From positions 1,012,699 to 1,076,698 of the forward strand of contig WELB01000025.1 of assembly GCA_009602725.1 (NCBI GenBank): a DNA stretch of 64,000 nucleotides, given 5' to 3'. Each line of letters begins with the position of its first letter. Position 1 is the first letter of the stretch. The position numbers and the translations under genes were made by a program. The notes under the pieces were generated by a model. It had not been told where the DNA came from, did not search any database, and saw only the letters and a program-made list of their open reading frames with translations. This DNA comes from Spirogloea muscicola (Eukaryota > Streptophyta > Zygnematophyceae > Spirogloeales > Spirogloeaceae). This document shows, piece by piece, positions 41,191 to 52,894 of this stretch.

Positions 41191-42099
41191 CCAGACCTTG
41201 TCGTCCTTCTTTACGCTCCTTGCGCTCACTCCTTGCGCTTTCTCTAGCCCCTTGAATTTTTATTCATTCTTATGTAGGGCTGGCCTCTCCTAGCCACCGC
41301 CCTCTCCTCGAAGCGTCCTTTCTTCTCTACGCTAGCCTTTCACAGCTTCTTCTTCCTTCAGCTTTTTCTTCTTTACCCTGTCTTGCAGAAGCTGCTTCTC
41401 CTTTTGAGAAGTAGTTTTGTCCTCTTTGGCGCACAAACTCGAGGGCGACTTTGTGGGCTGGCATTTCCCGCCCTCATGCCCTTTAGGTGCGGCAACTTCC
41501 TCTTACTTAGCTCAGCTGAGTAGCGGTTACTGCGCAGGCAACATTAGTGGCCTCCACGTTTTTCCGACTCGTTTGGCCTTCCTTTCATTTCTTGCGCACT
41601 GCGTGCCTTCTCTCTTTCCTCTGAGTCTTAGTCATGAGCAAAATTGCCCACGGGGGATAAGATACAGTTGTACCGGGATGTTCTTGCCAAGCGGGGGCTA
41701 TGGCTGTGACAGGGCAGCCCAAGTGAAGACGCTTCCAGGAGAGGCGGTGGTTGTGAGAGGCCAGCCCAGAAAGAAGATCATCGAGTTCATCCTAAAAGGT
41801 ATGAACTAGGTCCGAAGGGGCCACTTAGCGCTAAACCACGCAGGTATGCAAGTGGCTGACATGAATGGCTGCATACTTATCAGTTGACAGGGGGGTGGCC
41901 TCCTTAGGGGGTGCTCCTGCGCCTTGCGGCCCCTTCAGACCTTGTTGAATCCAATTTCCCTTACGAATTTTTCCTGGGCTGGCGGATCGCAGGCATCGCC
42001 CTTTACTAGAATTTACTGGATTGGCTCTCACAGCCTCTGCCTTATGAGCTATTCCTTTCGGTTGCCCTGTCATACGCTGGGCCCCGTACGCCGCTGAGA

Positions 42100-42230
42100 A
42101 CCTAGAAGTCCGCGGAATTCCCAGCTGACTGCACTCCAGGTCGTGGCGCAGCCGCCAGAGCGGAGTGGCGGCGGCGGGCCACCACCGCCACCGCCAACCA
42201 CCACCACCCGCCCCCCATCGCCAGTCAGAA
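42100..42230 (+). promoter_or_regulatory. GC-rich upstream segment of the six-exon gene
   Basis: A short GC-rich, CCACCACCGCC-containing stretch about 400-500 bp before the ATG at 42605. GC-rich pockets lie at a similar distance upstream of the WRKY and 62-kb genes. No TATA box was identified. Regulatory role is inferred from position only. Confidence 0.25.
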
Positions 42231-42604
42231 TGACCCACCTAGAGGCTGTGAAAAACGGGCAAAACAAGGACTGCGCTGCCTTCCATGCGGGCTGCAAGGA
42301 GGGGAGTTGCTGGAGGATTCAGTTTTTGACGAGAGTGCCGCCACAGGACGGAGGCAGCTGAGAAGGCAGTGTGAAAGAGCTGACCTTCACATCGCCCTTG
42401 CGCCGGCTAGGTCCGCGCACCTTTTATTTGTGCCACGGACATGTGGAGCTCGGGTAGCCAAGGGGCAAGCAGACGCCTCGCTGTTTCCCTTTACTCACAC
42501 CGTCTTCTCGACTTCTCACGAGGCCTCCACTGAGCGCCTGACCTATTGTGGCTGATGAGCCTTCTCATAGCCTGAGGGTCCTGAGTACCTAGCACACTCT
42601 TCCA

Positions 42605-44789
42605 ATGGGCAACCCCTTCAGCAGACCAGCGGAGACTGTAGGTAGAGCTATCAACGACTCTGCTGATCAACTCAACGGAACAGCACAGACTGTAGGTAGA
42701 GCTATCATCGACTCTGCTGACAAGCTCAACGGAACAGCCTCATGGGCCGCTGGTATGGCTGTCTGCTCGCTTCATTCGAAGAGGTTGCCCAGTCGACAAA
42801 CCAATGTGGAATGCAGTGCCTCCACCTTTGGCTCTTATGCAACTTGACGACACATCTAGTACTCACACGAGCTGCCCTTCCTGTGCAGCCCGATTCGGGG
42901 AGTCAACGGAAGCAGCAAAAGCTACAATGGCACAGATGAATGTTGCGGCCAATGCCATTTCCAGTGCAGCCACTCATACTGAAGCAGCCGCATATTCGGC
43001 TCAGGTTGCTTGCACCAAGGCTGGTGATGCAAGCAATGCCATAGAAAAACTAGCCAACACAACAGCATCAGTGGTGGGAGAGCTTGGACCAAGGCTTAGT
43101 ACGGCATTCGATGGAGCATCTTCAACTTTTGGTTCTATTCAGGATTCTGTCAACCAGATCACACCACAGGCAGCCTCGACTTTGGAGACGGTCCAAAAGT
43201 CTGTCCAGGACTTGACGCCCACTGCACAAAGTGCACTGCACTCGTTGAGTGCCACAAGCGAGGCAGTGGGACAAAACATTCCAGCCTTGGTGCAAAGCTG
43301 TCAGGTCATTAGTTTGGCAAGCCTGCTTTTGCTTGTTGACTCAAGTGCTGCTTGCTGCATTATTGGCACGCTTGATCTAGTATACAGGTTGTGCTCACAC
43401 TAGGCACAAACCGCTGTTGGAAGCAACAGAAAGTCATGAATCTCATGGTCTGTATGGTCCTAGCCTCGGACGAACTTTTCTGTTGGATACATTTGTGTTG
43501 CTTGACAAATTGCTTTGTCAGTGTTCCTTGACTAATCGCTATGTTTCTCTTCAGGCTGCAGCTGTAGCAACTGTCGCAGGCGCTGCAGCTCTGGCTAGTA
43601 CAGCTCAGAGTCTGAAAACGATTGCTGTGAACTCTACGAAATTGGTTGCTACGAAAGAGGCCAGCTTGGTCTTCCGAGCAGCTGATAGAGTTTCCAACAG
43701 AGCAGGCGGTTTCTTCAAGGCTTTGAAGGATGTCCAGCATGGTATATTCATCCCTGCTACTGACCATGCTTACTTGATGTGCTGCGACGACTTCACCAAA
43801 GAAATGGAAGAGCGTCACTTTGCAAGGTAAGGTGCAACACATCTCACGAATGGCACACTGCCACCTCACACTACGCGATCCAATCATTCGTGCTGTGCTT
43901 TCAGTACAATGCATTACCCAGAAATCCTGGCCCGCTTCTCACTCTATGTAAAGGCTTTGCAGCGATCCAGTCTAGCTGACAATCCAAGGTTCAGTGACTC
44001 TTCTCTGTCGTCAGGCTGGGCCATGAGTCATTGAAGACACGAATGAAAATGTGCGTCATATGCTGCAGGACACTTAATGAAGCAATACAGAAGGTCAAGG
44101 CAATGCGCCGAAGTGGTGTGCTGCTAGAAGAGAAGGAGGTTGCCTACCATCGCGATGTCATTGTTGCCACCTGTGATAAAGACATCATCGAGATGCCAGA
44201 AGGGTTGGGTCGCTTTATAATCTGTGGCAGCACTGACTTGCATGGACAGCCTTACATCCAGCTGAAGGGGATAATTTGTGACATGGACAAGTCTGGTGCA
44301 CCAATGGGGAAAGTTATGAATCTAGGATGGCAACCTCAACATGCTGCACTGGAGGTGGTCTTCAACTTGCTTACCTTGATTTACAATTGCCATACACACG
44401 TGTAGTATTTTGGATCAGGTGTACGTATTTGTCTGCTCGTCCCAAGAACGCAGAGATGAAGAAACCTGAACTCCTCAAGGAACATATCTTGACCTGACCG
44501 TCCAATATCTGTTTGTCATACTCTTCTGAAGGGAGCAATGTGGTCTGGAGCTGGAGCCGTACTTGGAGGTGCCTCGCAGGCAATTTCTATAAAGTTGTTG
44601 GGCACAGGGTTGATCAAGCTTGCACTCAGATCCTGCCTAGTTAGTGTACTTCCAGGATATGGCATAGTGATAACAGGAACAGGTTTGTTGGGATTTGCTT
44701 TCTGGGCGTGCAAGGTGCCAAAACACAAGCAGGTGGAGAGAGGGCTGTTCCATGGCGGCAATCCTTTACCAGTATGCGAAGCGAGTTGA
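42605..44789 (+). CDS. Unrecognised six-exon gene, 487-residue protein
   Basis: Proposed exons: 42605-42752, 42889-43304, 43555-43826, 43905-43988, 44069-44354 and 44532-44789. All five introns (136, 250, 78, 80 and 177 bp) are GT-AG and every phase matches, giving one frame of 487 residues to a TGA. The start MGNPFS has Gly2, Asn3 and Ser6, as in N-myristoylated proteins. Residues about 10-45 hold two 18-residue repeats with core TVGRAI and SAD, encoded by a 54-bp tandem repeat. The next part is Ala/Ser/Thr-rich and helical. Later come an HYPEILARFSLYVKAL block, a block with GRFIICGSTDLHGQPYIQLKG, and a C-terminal hydrophobic helix (GYGIVITGTGLLGFAFWA). I recognise no domain. A membrane-associated protein is inferred from the two lipid-facing features. 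Exon boundaries are predicted, not confirmed. Confidence 0.75.
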
Positions 44790-44799
44790 GTGCGAGCTA

Positions 44800-47740
44800 A
44801 GCCACCAAGATTAGTAATGACTATAATAACACAGTGATACAGCTGGGCTGGGAACCCACTGACTCAGCCCAGTGGTCAACTAAAGTGCTTTTCTTTGTCA
44901 AGAGCGCACCAGTACATCGGACTCATTCATTCCGAAGCCAACAACTCTCAATGTTACTGAGGCGAGCGAGTCTGCGTGCATGCCCTAGCTATTGCTGCTA
45001 TCCACCATGGGCGCGAGCTGAGCCTGTAAGATTTTGATTTGTCTGCCGCCATAAGCGGTGCTGCGTCTGTACCCCTTGGAAAGGAAAATGGCAAGCTGAG
45101 TAACTTTTGTTGGGAAAGAGAAAAAGCGGCGGTGGCGGTTTTCGAAGCCAATCTGGAGATGTAACTTGAAGTGTAGCCAGCTTCGACTAAAATCAAGTTT
45201 GGGCCCACTGGGCTGCTCGCAGCCCGTCCTCTCCTAAGCTGTCACGTCATGCATAATAAACAATCTGGAGATACAAGGCCACAGAGCTGCTTTACATTAG
45301 GGGCGTATGGGGGTGTTGTAGAATTTTAGCAGGTTCAGGGCTTTGTCAGCCAACCTCTGGGGAGAACGCTCTAGCTGCGATCATAGTAGTCAATTCATCA
45401 GAGGACTAGCTGGTCGGCATCGTCAATAAGCCACTCGCTAGCGAGATAATATCTGAATGTAACGGCACATTTGAGAACAGAAGAAGTGACAGCACGTTCC
45501 TGCATGTAACTGGCGAGCATTAATGTTCAGGAAGACGAGCCTGTACGGGACTTTGTTAAAAGTGAAGGCTTTGGTGCTACAAATTGCGTAACATTGAAGC
45601 GGCAGTTCTAGCTAGGCATTAGCTGCTCACCGTCCTCATGGGGCTTCCACCTGAATGCAGAGCTCTGTACGACTCCTTCCAGATGGTAGCTGGGGAGCAT
45701 TAGACGCTACACTATGTGCTGGCTTGCCTAATTCGCAAAATGTAACAAGAGAGTTGAAGGAACTAGGGTGATTTACCAGACAGCACATCGACCAATCCAA
45801 GTGGACGCAATTCAGCAACAAGGCATACACATGCAGATGTCAACGTACCGCCGCAGCCAAATGCCATAGTCAAAGAAGACGTCACATATCTGTGATGAAG
45901 GCTGCCACTCTCTACACTTCCATCTTTCTACTCCACCTGAATCCTAAGCTGAAGCCATGACTTATACATTCATACCGAGCAGGTGATTTACTGAAGCAGT
46001 GGTTGCACGAGGCCACATGATCTTTGGACACGAGACAAGCCCACCGTTGCCCATCATAGGGTGTTCGGCTTTTGTGGGTGGATGCGCAATCCAATTGGAA
46101 TACAACACGACTTGCAGCTCGTCAGTGTGTTATAGTAGATTATAGAAAGCAAGTAAAGACACCTTGATCTTGGGCAAAGAAATATGGGTATACAGCAAAG
46201 TTGCAGTTTTTGGATGAGAAGGAGGTCCAAATGACTCCGCCTGTCTCCTTAGACCTTCAAGATAGTAGGTGACATACAATAGTGGCCTGCACCTGACAAA
46301 TCTAAGCTTGTAGCGAATGAGGAGGCAGGAGATGAGACTGGCGACTGAGTCGAGTGAAATGCAAGGTGTTGACAAATTCGGGCTGCTGCATTAGTGAGAG
46401 ACAGGCCGAGAAGCTGAAGAGGAGGTAGCCAGGCTATACACGCCAGCGTTGAGTGAAGCTAGTGCTCTTGCTAAATGCTGTTTTTCTTGAGCCTCTTAGC
46501 ATGTAATGAGCCATGAGCAGTGCTGATGCTACGAAGCAGGCTGCTATCCCCAAGAACTCACACAGTGAACGGAGAAATGCTCATCCATGCTGGCTATCGA
46601 TGAGTGTCACCTTTTCCACCCGCTCACTGGCATGGTAATACTGAAACTTGTCAGATCCATCTCGCTTTCGCAAGGCTCCCTTTTATGATCGGGCAGATCA
46701 GAGCGCCCAAGAGCACGGCTACGCAAGAAAAGTTGGAAGGCAGTGGGTCGGCTGAAACCAAGACCAAGCAACGAAGTCCTCAGGCGTCAGATAGTGGAAG
46801 AGGAACTAACTCGCCCCCACACACACACGTTGTCCCCTTCACAGCCTCCCTAAGCTTCCAGCCTCAAGTACACCAAATTGTGATCTGTGATAAGTAAGCA
46901 TCAACTATCTGCCATCACCGGCGTACACCTACGGCCCTACACCGACCATCTACCCTTGGTGTGCTGCCACCGGAAGCTGTATCAGCATTTGTTGATGAAA
47001 CCCATGAAGGCGTCGTTCCTGCACAGTGTCGTCTAGACCACTGGATTTGTGAGTATTTACCTGAAGTGCTGCTGTCTGTAACATCTGGCAGTGGCCCAAC
47101 CTATCTTGCTTAGTAGCCTTCACAGCCACAACCGGGATCATGAAGTATGTCAAATAGTTGCTATTGCATTTCTTCAACACAACCAGAGTACACTACAAGA
47201 AGGCCTAAGCACTCAAATGTTTAACATCTCAGGAATTTTGAAGCAGAGCTTGCTGGAGGTGCTACTCGTCGTTGAGTGACATCAGGCAGTTCAGACCGAA
47301 CAGGTCAGATGTGATGAATGACTTTGACACTCTGTAAAGCATGAAGTGTAAACATCTGCACGTAAAGGTGGAAGGTTGGACGTGCATGTCACGGATATCA
47401 GGGTTGGCAAAATAAAAGTATCTCTAAGGCGCTTCAAAGTGCCTCAGGATAAAATGTCTAATAGAGTAATGCCCTTGTGGAGGGAAACGGAAGCCTGTGT
47501 GCCCATTACACAGAAAGTGCAGCCACATCGTTGCTTGGAAGTAATCGTTCAATGGGGTTGAAATACTTTCAAAGCAGAGTCTGGACATTGGATCACTTCC
47601 AAAGCAGAGTCTGGCCATTGGTAGCATCTCAAAACTCCACTAGGCCTAGTCTTGTCACCAAGCTAGAATGCACACGCGAATATGTACTAGAAACCACCCT
47701 GTATGCTATTGACATCCGTGCGTATGATCATTAAATCTGT
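44800..47740. other. Intergenic, no gene recognised
   Basis: Nearly 3 kb between the two best gene models, AT-richer than the transposon blocks and free of the shared tails. Short frames only. A CAATCTGGAGAT motif recurs at 45150 and 45262. At 47570-47620 a 24-bp AAAGCAGAGTCTGG-containing segment is tandemly repeated. Confidence 0.4.
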
Positions 47741-47751
47741 TGAACCATAGG

Positions 47752-49692
47752 TTAGCTCCACATATCGCTGAAGTCTAAGGGACCTAGCGGTGCAAAGCCA
47801 TTTCCTGGTTCTGCTGTTTCTTCATAAGGCAGACGGCAGTGATCTTGCCAGTGCAAGACATCTGCCTTCTCTGGACCTGCTTCTGACTGGGAGCTGAAGA
47901 AGGAATTGACAGCCTCAAATTCAGGAGAAAGTTCTAAGGACTTGCTGGAGCTTGGTGTAGAAGTGTCCTCCATGTCTTCCGCCCCTGAGCCCGCTGCAGT
48001 GACATCCGCATGGCCTGCATCCTGTCCCTTGAAGATGGCTGCGATGTTCATGTTGTAATCTGCATCAGCCTTATGTGTGTACTGCTCACATGTGATCCAT
48101 GGGTCCACGGGTACACCACTTGATGCTTTTGAAGTTGCTGGTGCAGGCCCTAATACCTGATGAGCTCTCGTTTGCGGAAGTGCGGCAGTGCTTGGTCCTC
48201 CTCTGGGTGGCGGATGGGGATCTCTTGGACCGATGTCAATGGGCGGGCCCCCAGTCTGGCTGATGAGAGAGATCGCAATTGGCTTTGGAGGGGCAGCGTG
48301 GGTATGATAGCCTATGTAGGTGACGACAAACACATTCTTGTCGACCTTAGAAACCTCCACTTTCTTCTTTGCCAGGCATGGCTGGTCAGAGTCCTCCAGG
48401 CTGCAGCGGAAGTAATTGCGAGGATTTGGCGAGCTCTTGATGGGCTTCCTGCCGTATTTGCGCCAACTCCAACCATCGTCAGGGATGTGCTTCTCGTCGA
48501 AGGGCTCTTGGACTATCACGTGTATCTCCTTAGTGGGCACCTTTGGTCTGCAAAAGTTGGGTGTCGAAGGTGTTGATACAGATGTGGATTGAAAAATTGC
48601 CACAGCTAGCTGCTCACACACCGTGCCAGCTACTCTTTTTGAGATGACGTCCAAAGTCGATGCAATGAGACAGTGTTGTCAAGTCGATGTTGATGAGCAG
48701 AGTTCTGGTGGTGAGCAAGCTCATGCAATGTGGCTCAATGCGATTGACCACACACAAATGCATGTAGCACTCACTTTCTTGGAGATTGGCGACTGCCATC
48801 CATCCTGTTGCCGTTGGAGCATCTGGTCCGCTTGGCTCCGGCACTTTTTGCAGCACACTGGTTGAGAATATCAGCACCCTTGTCGCAGTGTGATTCATAC
48901 GACGCTCTCCTGGCACTGGCTTGCATACGGACATCCTCCTCCATCTTCAGGGGTAGCAGGGCTGAGTATCCATCGAGGTAAGCCGTGCTCTTCTCACTGG
49001 AGGTTGTCGATGCAGACATTGGGCTAAGGGGTGCCGTATGTGGGCCAAGGGAGGAAGGTCCTTGGCTGCTGCATGCTCCCAGATGGACCCCTCGATCAAG
49101 GGCGAGAGAGGGAGAAGAAGCTTGTGTACTGGCAACTTCCAGATGGCCTGCAAGGAGACGGAACTCCTGTAACTGCTCTTGGGCTTGCAGCAATGTTTCC
49201 GTGAGATCCGCCAGCTGCCTCTGCCCATTGCTTATTGTACTCGTGGCTGCTGATGCCTCGGAAATTCTGCATTAAGTAGGAGAGGACGACAGGTTGAAGG
49301 AATCGCGAGTGCCGGCCACTGGAGCAGCTTAATTGCACAATGTACCACACTTGAGCACAGTAAAGTTCCAGGTAGCAACTGAGCAGATGGGCGGGTATGT
49401 TCAAGCAGCCATGAGGAGGGCTTTACAAAAGACTTGCTACTGCAAAGGGCAGTCTTGTGCCCAAGTGCGGAGAGCTGTACCCAGCTGCAGCTGCGCATGG
49501 TGCCAGCTGAGCGAGGTCGTGGCACATCTCCTGCTGGCAAGCAGAGCTCCTCTGGAGCCACAGCAGCTCCGCGAGAGCCGCGAGGTTGCCGACGGTGAGG
49601 CTGAGAGCGGAGGCGGCCTCCATGAGCCGGCGCGCAGCATGAGCGTGGAGGTCCGAGCCGCCGGCGGGGCTTCCTTGGGACAGCCGCGCCAT
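47752..49692 (-). CDS. WRKY-domain transcription factor, atypical
   Basis: Exons 49692-49481, 49266-48775 and 48547-47752 give 499 residues. Both introns (214 and 227 bp) are GT-AG in phase 2. WRKY factors are plant nuclear proteins binding W-box DNA (TTGACC/T). The domain lies at about residues 258-318, all in exon 3. The signature is WRKYGRK (263-269), with Arg for the usual Gln. The zinc ligands are C283-X8-C292-X23-H316-X-H318. PIKSSPNPR after the signature recalls groups IId/IIe. The long Cys spacing, CLAKKxV and TYIGYHTH recall group III, which however ends in HXC. The intron usually found inside plant WRKY domains is absent. Exon 1 is helical, exon 2 is Ser-rich with a QAQEQLQEF helix, and the C-terminal third is Pro/Ser-rich and acidic, possibly activating. 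The start is the first ATG in the GC-rich exon. DNA-binding specificity cannot be read from sequence. Confidence 0.88.
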
Positions 49693-49699
49693 TGAGAGG

Positions 49700-50200
49700 A
49701 GACGGCGCAAGGGCTTGGGCGAAGCGGGGGCGCTCGCTCGGCAGGGGCTCGCTTAGCTGGGCCCTCCGCAACGAGGGGGAGCGGCCGGGGAGGCGTCGCG
49801 GCGGTAGGTGGGCAATGCAGGACTGTGCTGCGAGACGGGGCCTCGCGACGCCTATATGGGCGCGGCGGCGCGGCGGCGGCGGCAGCCCGCTGCGGAGCTC
49901 GTCCTCGGCCGGCCGGGCTCCGCCACTGCCACCGCCGCTACCGCGTATCCGTCGTATCTTGGACTCCGCCTCGTGGGCGGGGGGGGCCCCCGGCCCCGCC
50001 GCTGGGGTCAACGCCCCGCTCGCTGGCCGCCACGTGGAGCTGGCTCGAGGTCTCCGCTTCCCGCCACCGTACTGTGCGCAATACCCGGCCCCGCTTCCCG
50101 GCATCCTTCCGATACGCGTCGGGATTGCCAGTTCTTTCTTTGCGCAGACAGCAGCCCCTCCTCGAGACGCGGCGCTTGCGTACGATAGAAGAAAGGCTTC
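49700..50200 (-). promoter_or_regulatory. GC-rich upstream region of the WRKY gene
   Basis: High-GC island directly 5' of the WRKY start, in which several long frames are open by composition. A TTGACC W-box core lies on the minus strand at 50006-50011, about 315 bp upstream of the ATG, so autoregulation is possible. A single six-base match is weak evidence. A family 1 tail solo copy follows at 50211-50240. Confidence 0.3.
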
Positions 50201-50779
50201 GTCGCTGGCGGGCTATGGCTGTCACTGGCCAGCCCAGGACCATATGGAACAAAGTTGCGTCAAAACCACACAGCCTCGCTTTCCCCGCTTCTGCCGGGCC
50301 ACTTGACAGGCTACCCGCGTATCTTGCGGTCACACATGCGACATCTTTTCCGGCCCGAAGGTGATTCACCTTCACGAAGCATGGCGAGCTCCCGTTCCAT
50401 CTCCGCTGTCCTTGACCGCCAACGCACAGCGCTTTTCGAAGCTTAGCTGGCTTTACCATAGCCACTGCCCTCTAAGAAAACGTCTTCTGCTTGAAAACCA
50501 GCAATGATAACCATGCTGGTCCAGAGGACATACCGTCGACTTGCATAGTATAGGGTGGCAGCAAGCGCACATCCTCGGATCTGGCGGCAGTCTTGACACG
50601 ACCACATGACAGGGTGACGACATAAGTGCTGGCATGTGCAATCTGCTGCAGCTGCATCCAATGGCTGCAGCATGTCAACTACATGTGGGCTAATGCTTCT
50701 GCTCCCTTTGCAACCTGGCTGATGGTGTCAGGTGACTTGTGACTAAGCGGTATAGTAGGTATAAGGTACTGGGCTAGAT

Positions 50780-51046
50780 CTATAACTGTACAAACACTAG
50801 GAACTGCTGCTTGATGTGAAAATTAAGATGCAGGCTACCACATCTTGCATGCGTGAAGAACCTGCACCAATAAGACCGCTTGTTCTTGAAGGTAGGGAGT
50901 GGATTGATCTGACGAAGGAAGAATGCTTCACCGAGCCTATTGTGACCCTTCTTCAGCAGACCAAGATTCTGAAAGATTCTGGCCCTAATAGACCTTGTCA
51001 ATTGCGACATTGGCTTCACAAGGTGGCCTCGATGGTTCCTGCCTAG
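50780..51046 (+). CDS. Possible exon, 76-89 codons
   Basis: An open stretch reading KIKMQATTSCMREEP, then LEGREWIDLTKEECFTEPIV, LLQQTKILKDSG and RHWLHKVASMVPA before a stop. The residue mix is that of a soluble helical protein and is not low-complexity. No partner exon with agreeing phase or known domain was found. It may be a terminal exon or chance. Confidence 0.3.
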
Positions 51047-51645
51047 TGCGGCAGAGAGAATTTTGTGCCTCAATAGGCCCCCATCCTGCTCAACATGCAT
51101 AGCGCATGGCATGCGCAGCTAACAATAACAACGATCTGATGGATCAGTTGAACTGATGCACGACGACATGAGACCAGTGTTCACTGTCACAACCGTGACT
51201 CCGTCCATTGAGCTACAGCACATGGAGCTGTAATTGTCATGAAGGGCACATAGCTGTCAATGCATGCAGACACGAGACCGAATCTGATAAAACTTCAGTC
51301 TTCCCAGCGCTCTGTATTTGCGAGAGGCAGCGCTTTCAGTGGGGGACAAAGGCTGTGACTGGCCAGCCCACAGAACGGATTGAAGCAAGCTCGAAAGGGC
51401 CAGAGAAAACGCTCAAGCACACATTGACACAGATGGCCACGATGCACCGAGTAGTCCCTGTGCATTTGCAATCATGCTTGATACAAAGAGTGCAATAGTG
51501 ACAGGACAGTCCTCTTCCTTCTGGAGGGTGGCTGTATTAGGACAGCACAAATAGAGGCCCGGAATGGACGAGCAGGAGGGAGGGGGGTGAGAGAGCGCGA
51601 GCGAGCGCGGGAGTGAGTGAGAGAACGCCGAGCGAGCGCAAGAGA

Positions 51646-51650
<5 letters not shown>

Positions 51651-51690
<40 letters not shown>
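51651..51690 (+). repeat. (AG)n microsatellite
   Basis: About 20 uninterrupted AG units in a longer purine-rich stretch (51560-51750). Confidence 0.9.
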
Positions 51691-51694
<4 letters not shown>

Positions 51695-51959
51695 GGTGGG
51701 GGGAGGGGGGGGGAGAAGAGAGGGAGAAAGAGGAGAGAGAAAATGAGCTGAATGAGATGAGGCACCTCTCCTCCGACGCTCTCGCTCAAGGCCTTCTCTT
51801 TCCTCCCAATGCTGCCTCTCCGCTGCAGCAATCAATAAAGTGATGGTCTTGGCCAAATACTGGAGCCATCATTGGCGTGCTTGCGTGCTACCTGCTTGTC
51901 GTTATTATGGTGGGAGGCGTGGTTGTAGGTCATGGTTCAGTACTGCACAAAGATATCAC

Positions 51960-52015
51960 ACATGTTAAGTGATGGAGGGCCTGAGTGACAAATAACAAAA
52001 GCAAGCACATGTACA
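51960..52015 (-). repeat. Family 2 tail, solo copy
   Basis: GTGATGGAGGGCCTGAGT then CAAAAGCAAGCACATGTACA, close to the solo copy at 25198-25250. Confidence 0.6.
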
Positions 52016-52524
52016 TTGCGCAGGGCACAGCACAAGCAGGTGAAGAGGGAGCAGGCGAGAGCAATAGGAGCCCGGCGATCTTGTGCAGCAGCAAGCCCCG
52101 TGGTGCAGCCATAACGTCGGTCACAAAGTATGGGCTCGAGAAGGTGAGGCTTTACCTGCATCAGCAGTATGCTTGCCCAGAGGCAACCTTCGTCTGCCCC
52201 GCCTCGCCCACATTCGGTACAACGCTTGGCCCGTGCGCTCTGCTGTGGACGCCGCAGGTTGCTCAAAGGCCGCTTGCTTGCTGCCGGAAAAGATTGCAGT
52301 CGTAATGACCTTCATCCACTGTGCGCCTCCTGGGGTGCCGCCAATTTGGCATCGAGCCTCGACCCTGACGGGGCGGCCGATCTGTCGCCCTAAATCACTC
52401 CCCGCGCTCAGACTTGTACAGCGTTTCCAGCAGCCTGCACTCCGAGTAGACGGCGAAGCTGAGATGATAACTAGAGCCGGCGGCGGCCATGGCTGCGGGA
52501 GCGCGTCGCGACGAGCTTAAAGGA

Positions 52525-52580
52525 ATTGCGGCTAATGACTTTGAAAGAGCGGCTGTAAAAGCCAGCCAGGTGCATTGAGC
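52525..52580 (+). repeat. Short dispersed repeat with AGCCAGCCAGGTGCAT
   Basis: GAAAGAGCGGCTGTAAAAGCC then AGCCAGGTGCAT. The same order is seen at 63765-63822, and the AGCCAGCCAGGTGCAT core alone at 29183-29200. At 63.8 kb it lies just upstream of a gene model. Origin unknown. A third type of retrotransposon tail is possible. Confidence 0.55.
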
Positions 52581-52599
52581 AGAGTGCTGCCTGGACGAC

Positions 52600-52665
52600 A
52601 TACGGCCCACGGCCCACATCGGGCCCACGGCCCGACATCGGGCCCACGGCCAGCCCAGCTTGTCG
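52600..52665 (+). repeat. Short tandem repeat CCCACGGCC...ACATCGGG
   Basis: A 20-bp unit with GGCCCACGGCCCGACATCGG order occurs about 2.5 times, next to the dispersed repeat at 52525-52580. Confidence 0.6.
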
Positions 52666-52894
52666 GTGGTGCGTTGACCCCTGCGCGCGGGGTGACTGCA
52701 CGTGATTGGGCGAAGGTCCTCGCCCGGCCGCCCGTTGACCTCCAAAAGGGAGCTTGTGGGAGGGCGCGGTTACTTCGAGAAAGACTTCACCTTCAAATTG
52801 GAGCGCACATTTCTCCAGCTATTCGGTGCCCTCCTCGAGGAGCTGGATGCAAGGTGCCCGCCTTTGTCTTGGATGGTGCTGAGTTGAGCAGCTC

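Noticed and set aside
49232-50104. Minus-strand frame of 290 codons upstream of and overlapping WRKY exon 1
   Set aside because: It overlaps exon 1 in another frame and reads through intron 1. The spliced WRKY model with agreeing phases explains the locus better.
51413-51856. Minus-strand frame rich in Ser-Leu repeats
   Set aside because: Translated (AG)n/(CT)n microsatellite and flanking low-complexity sequence.
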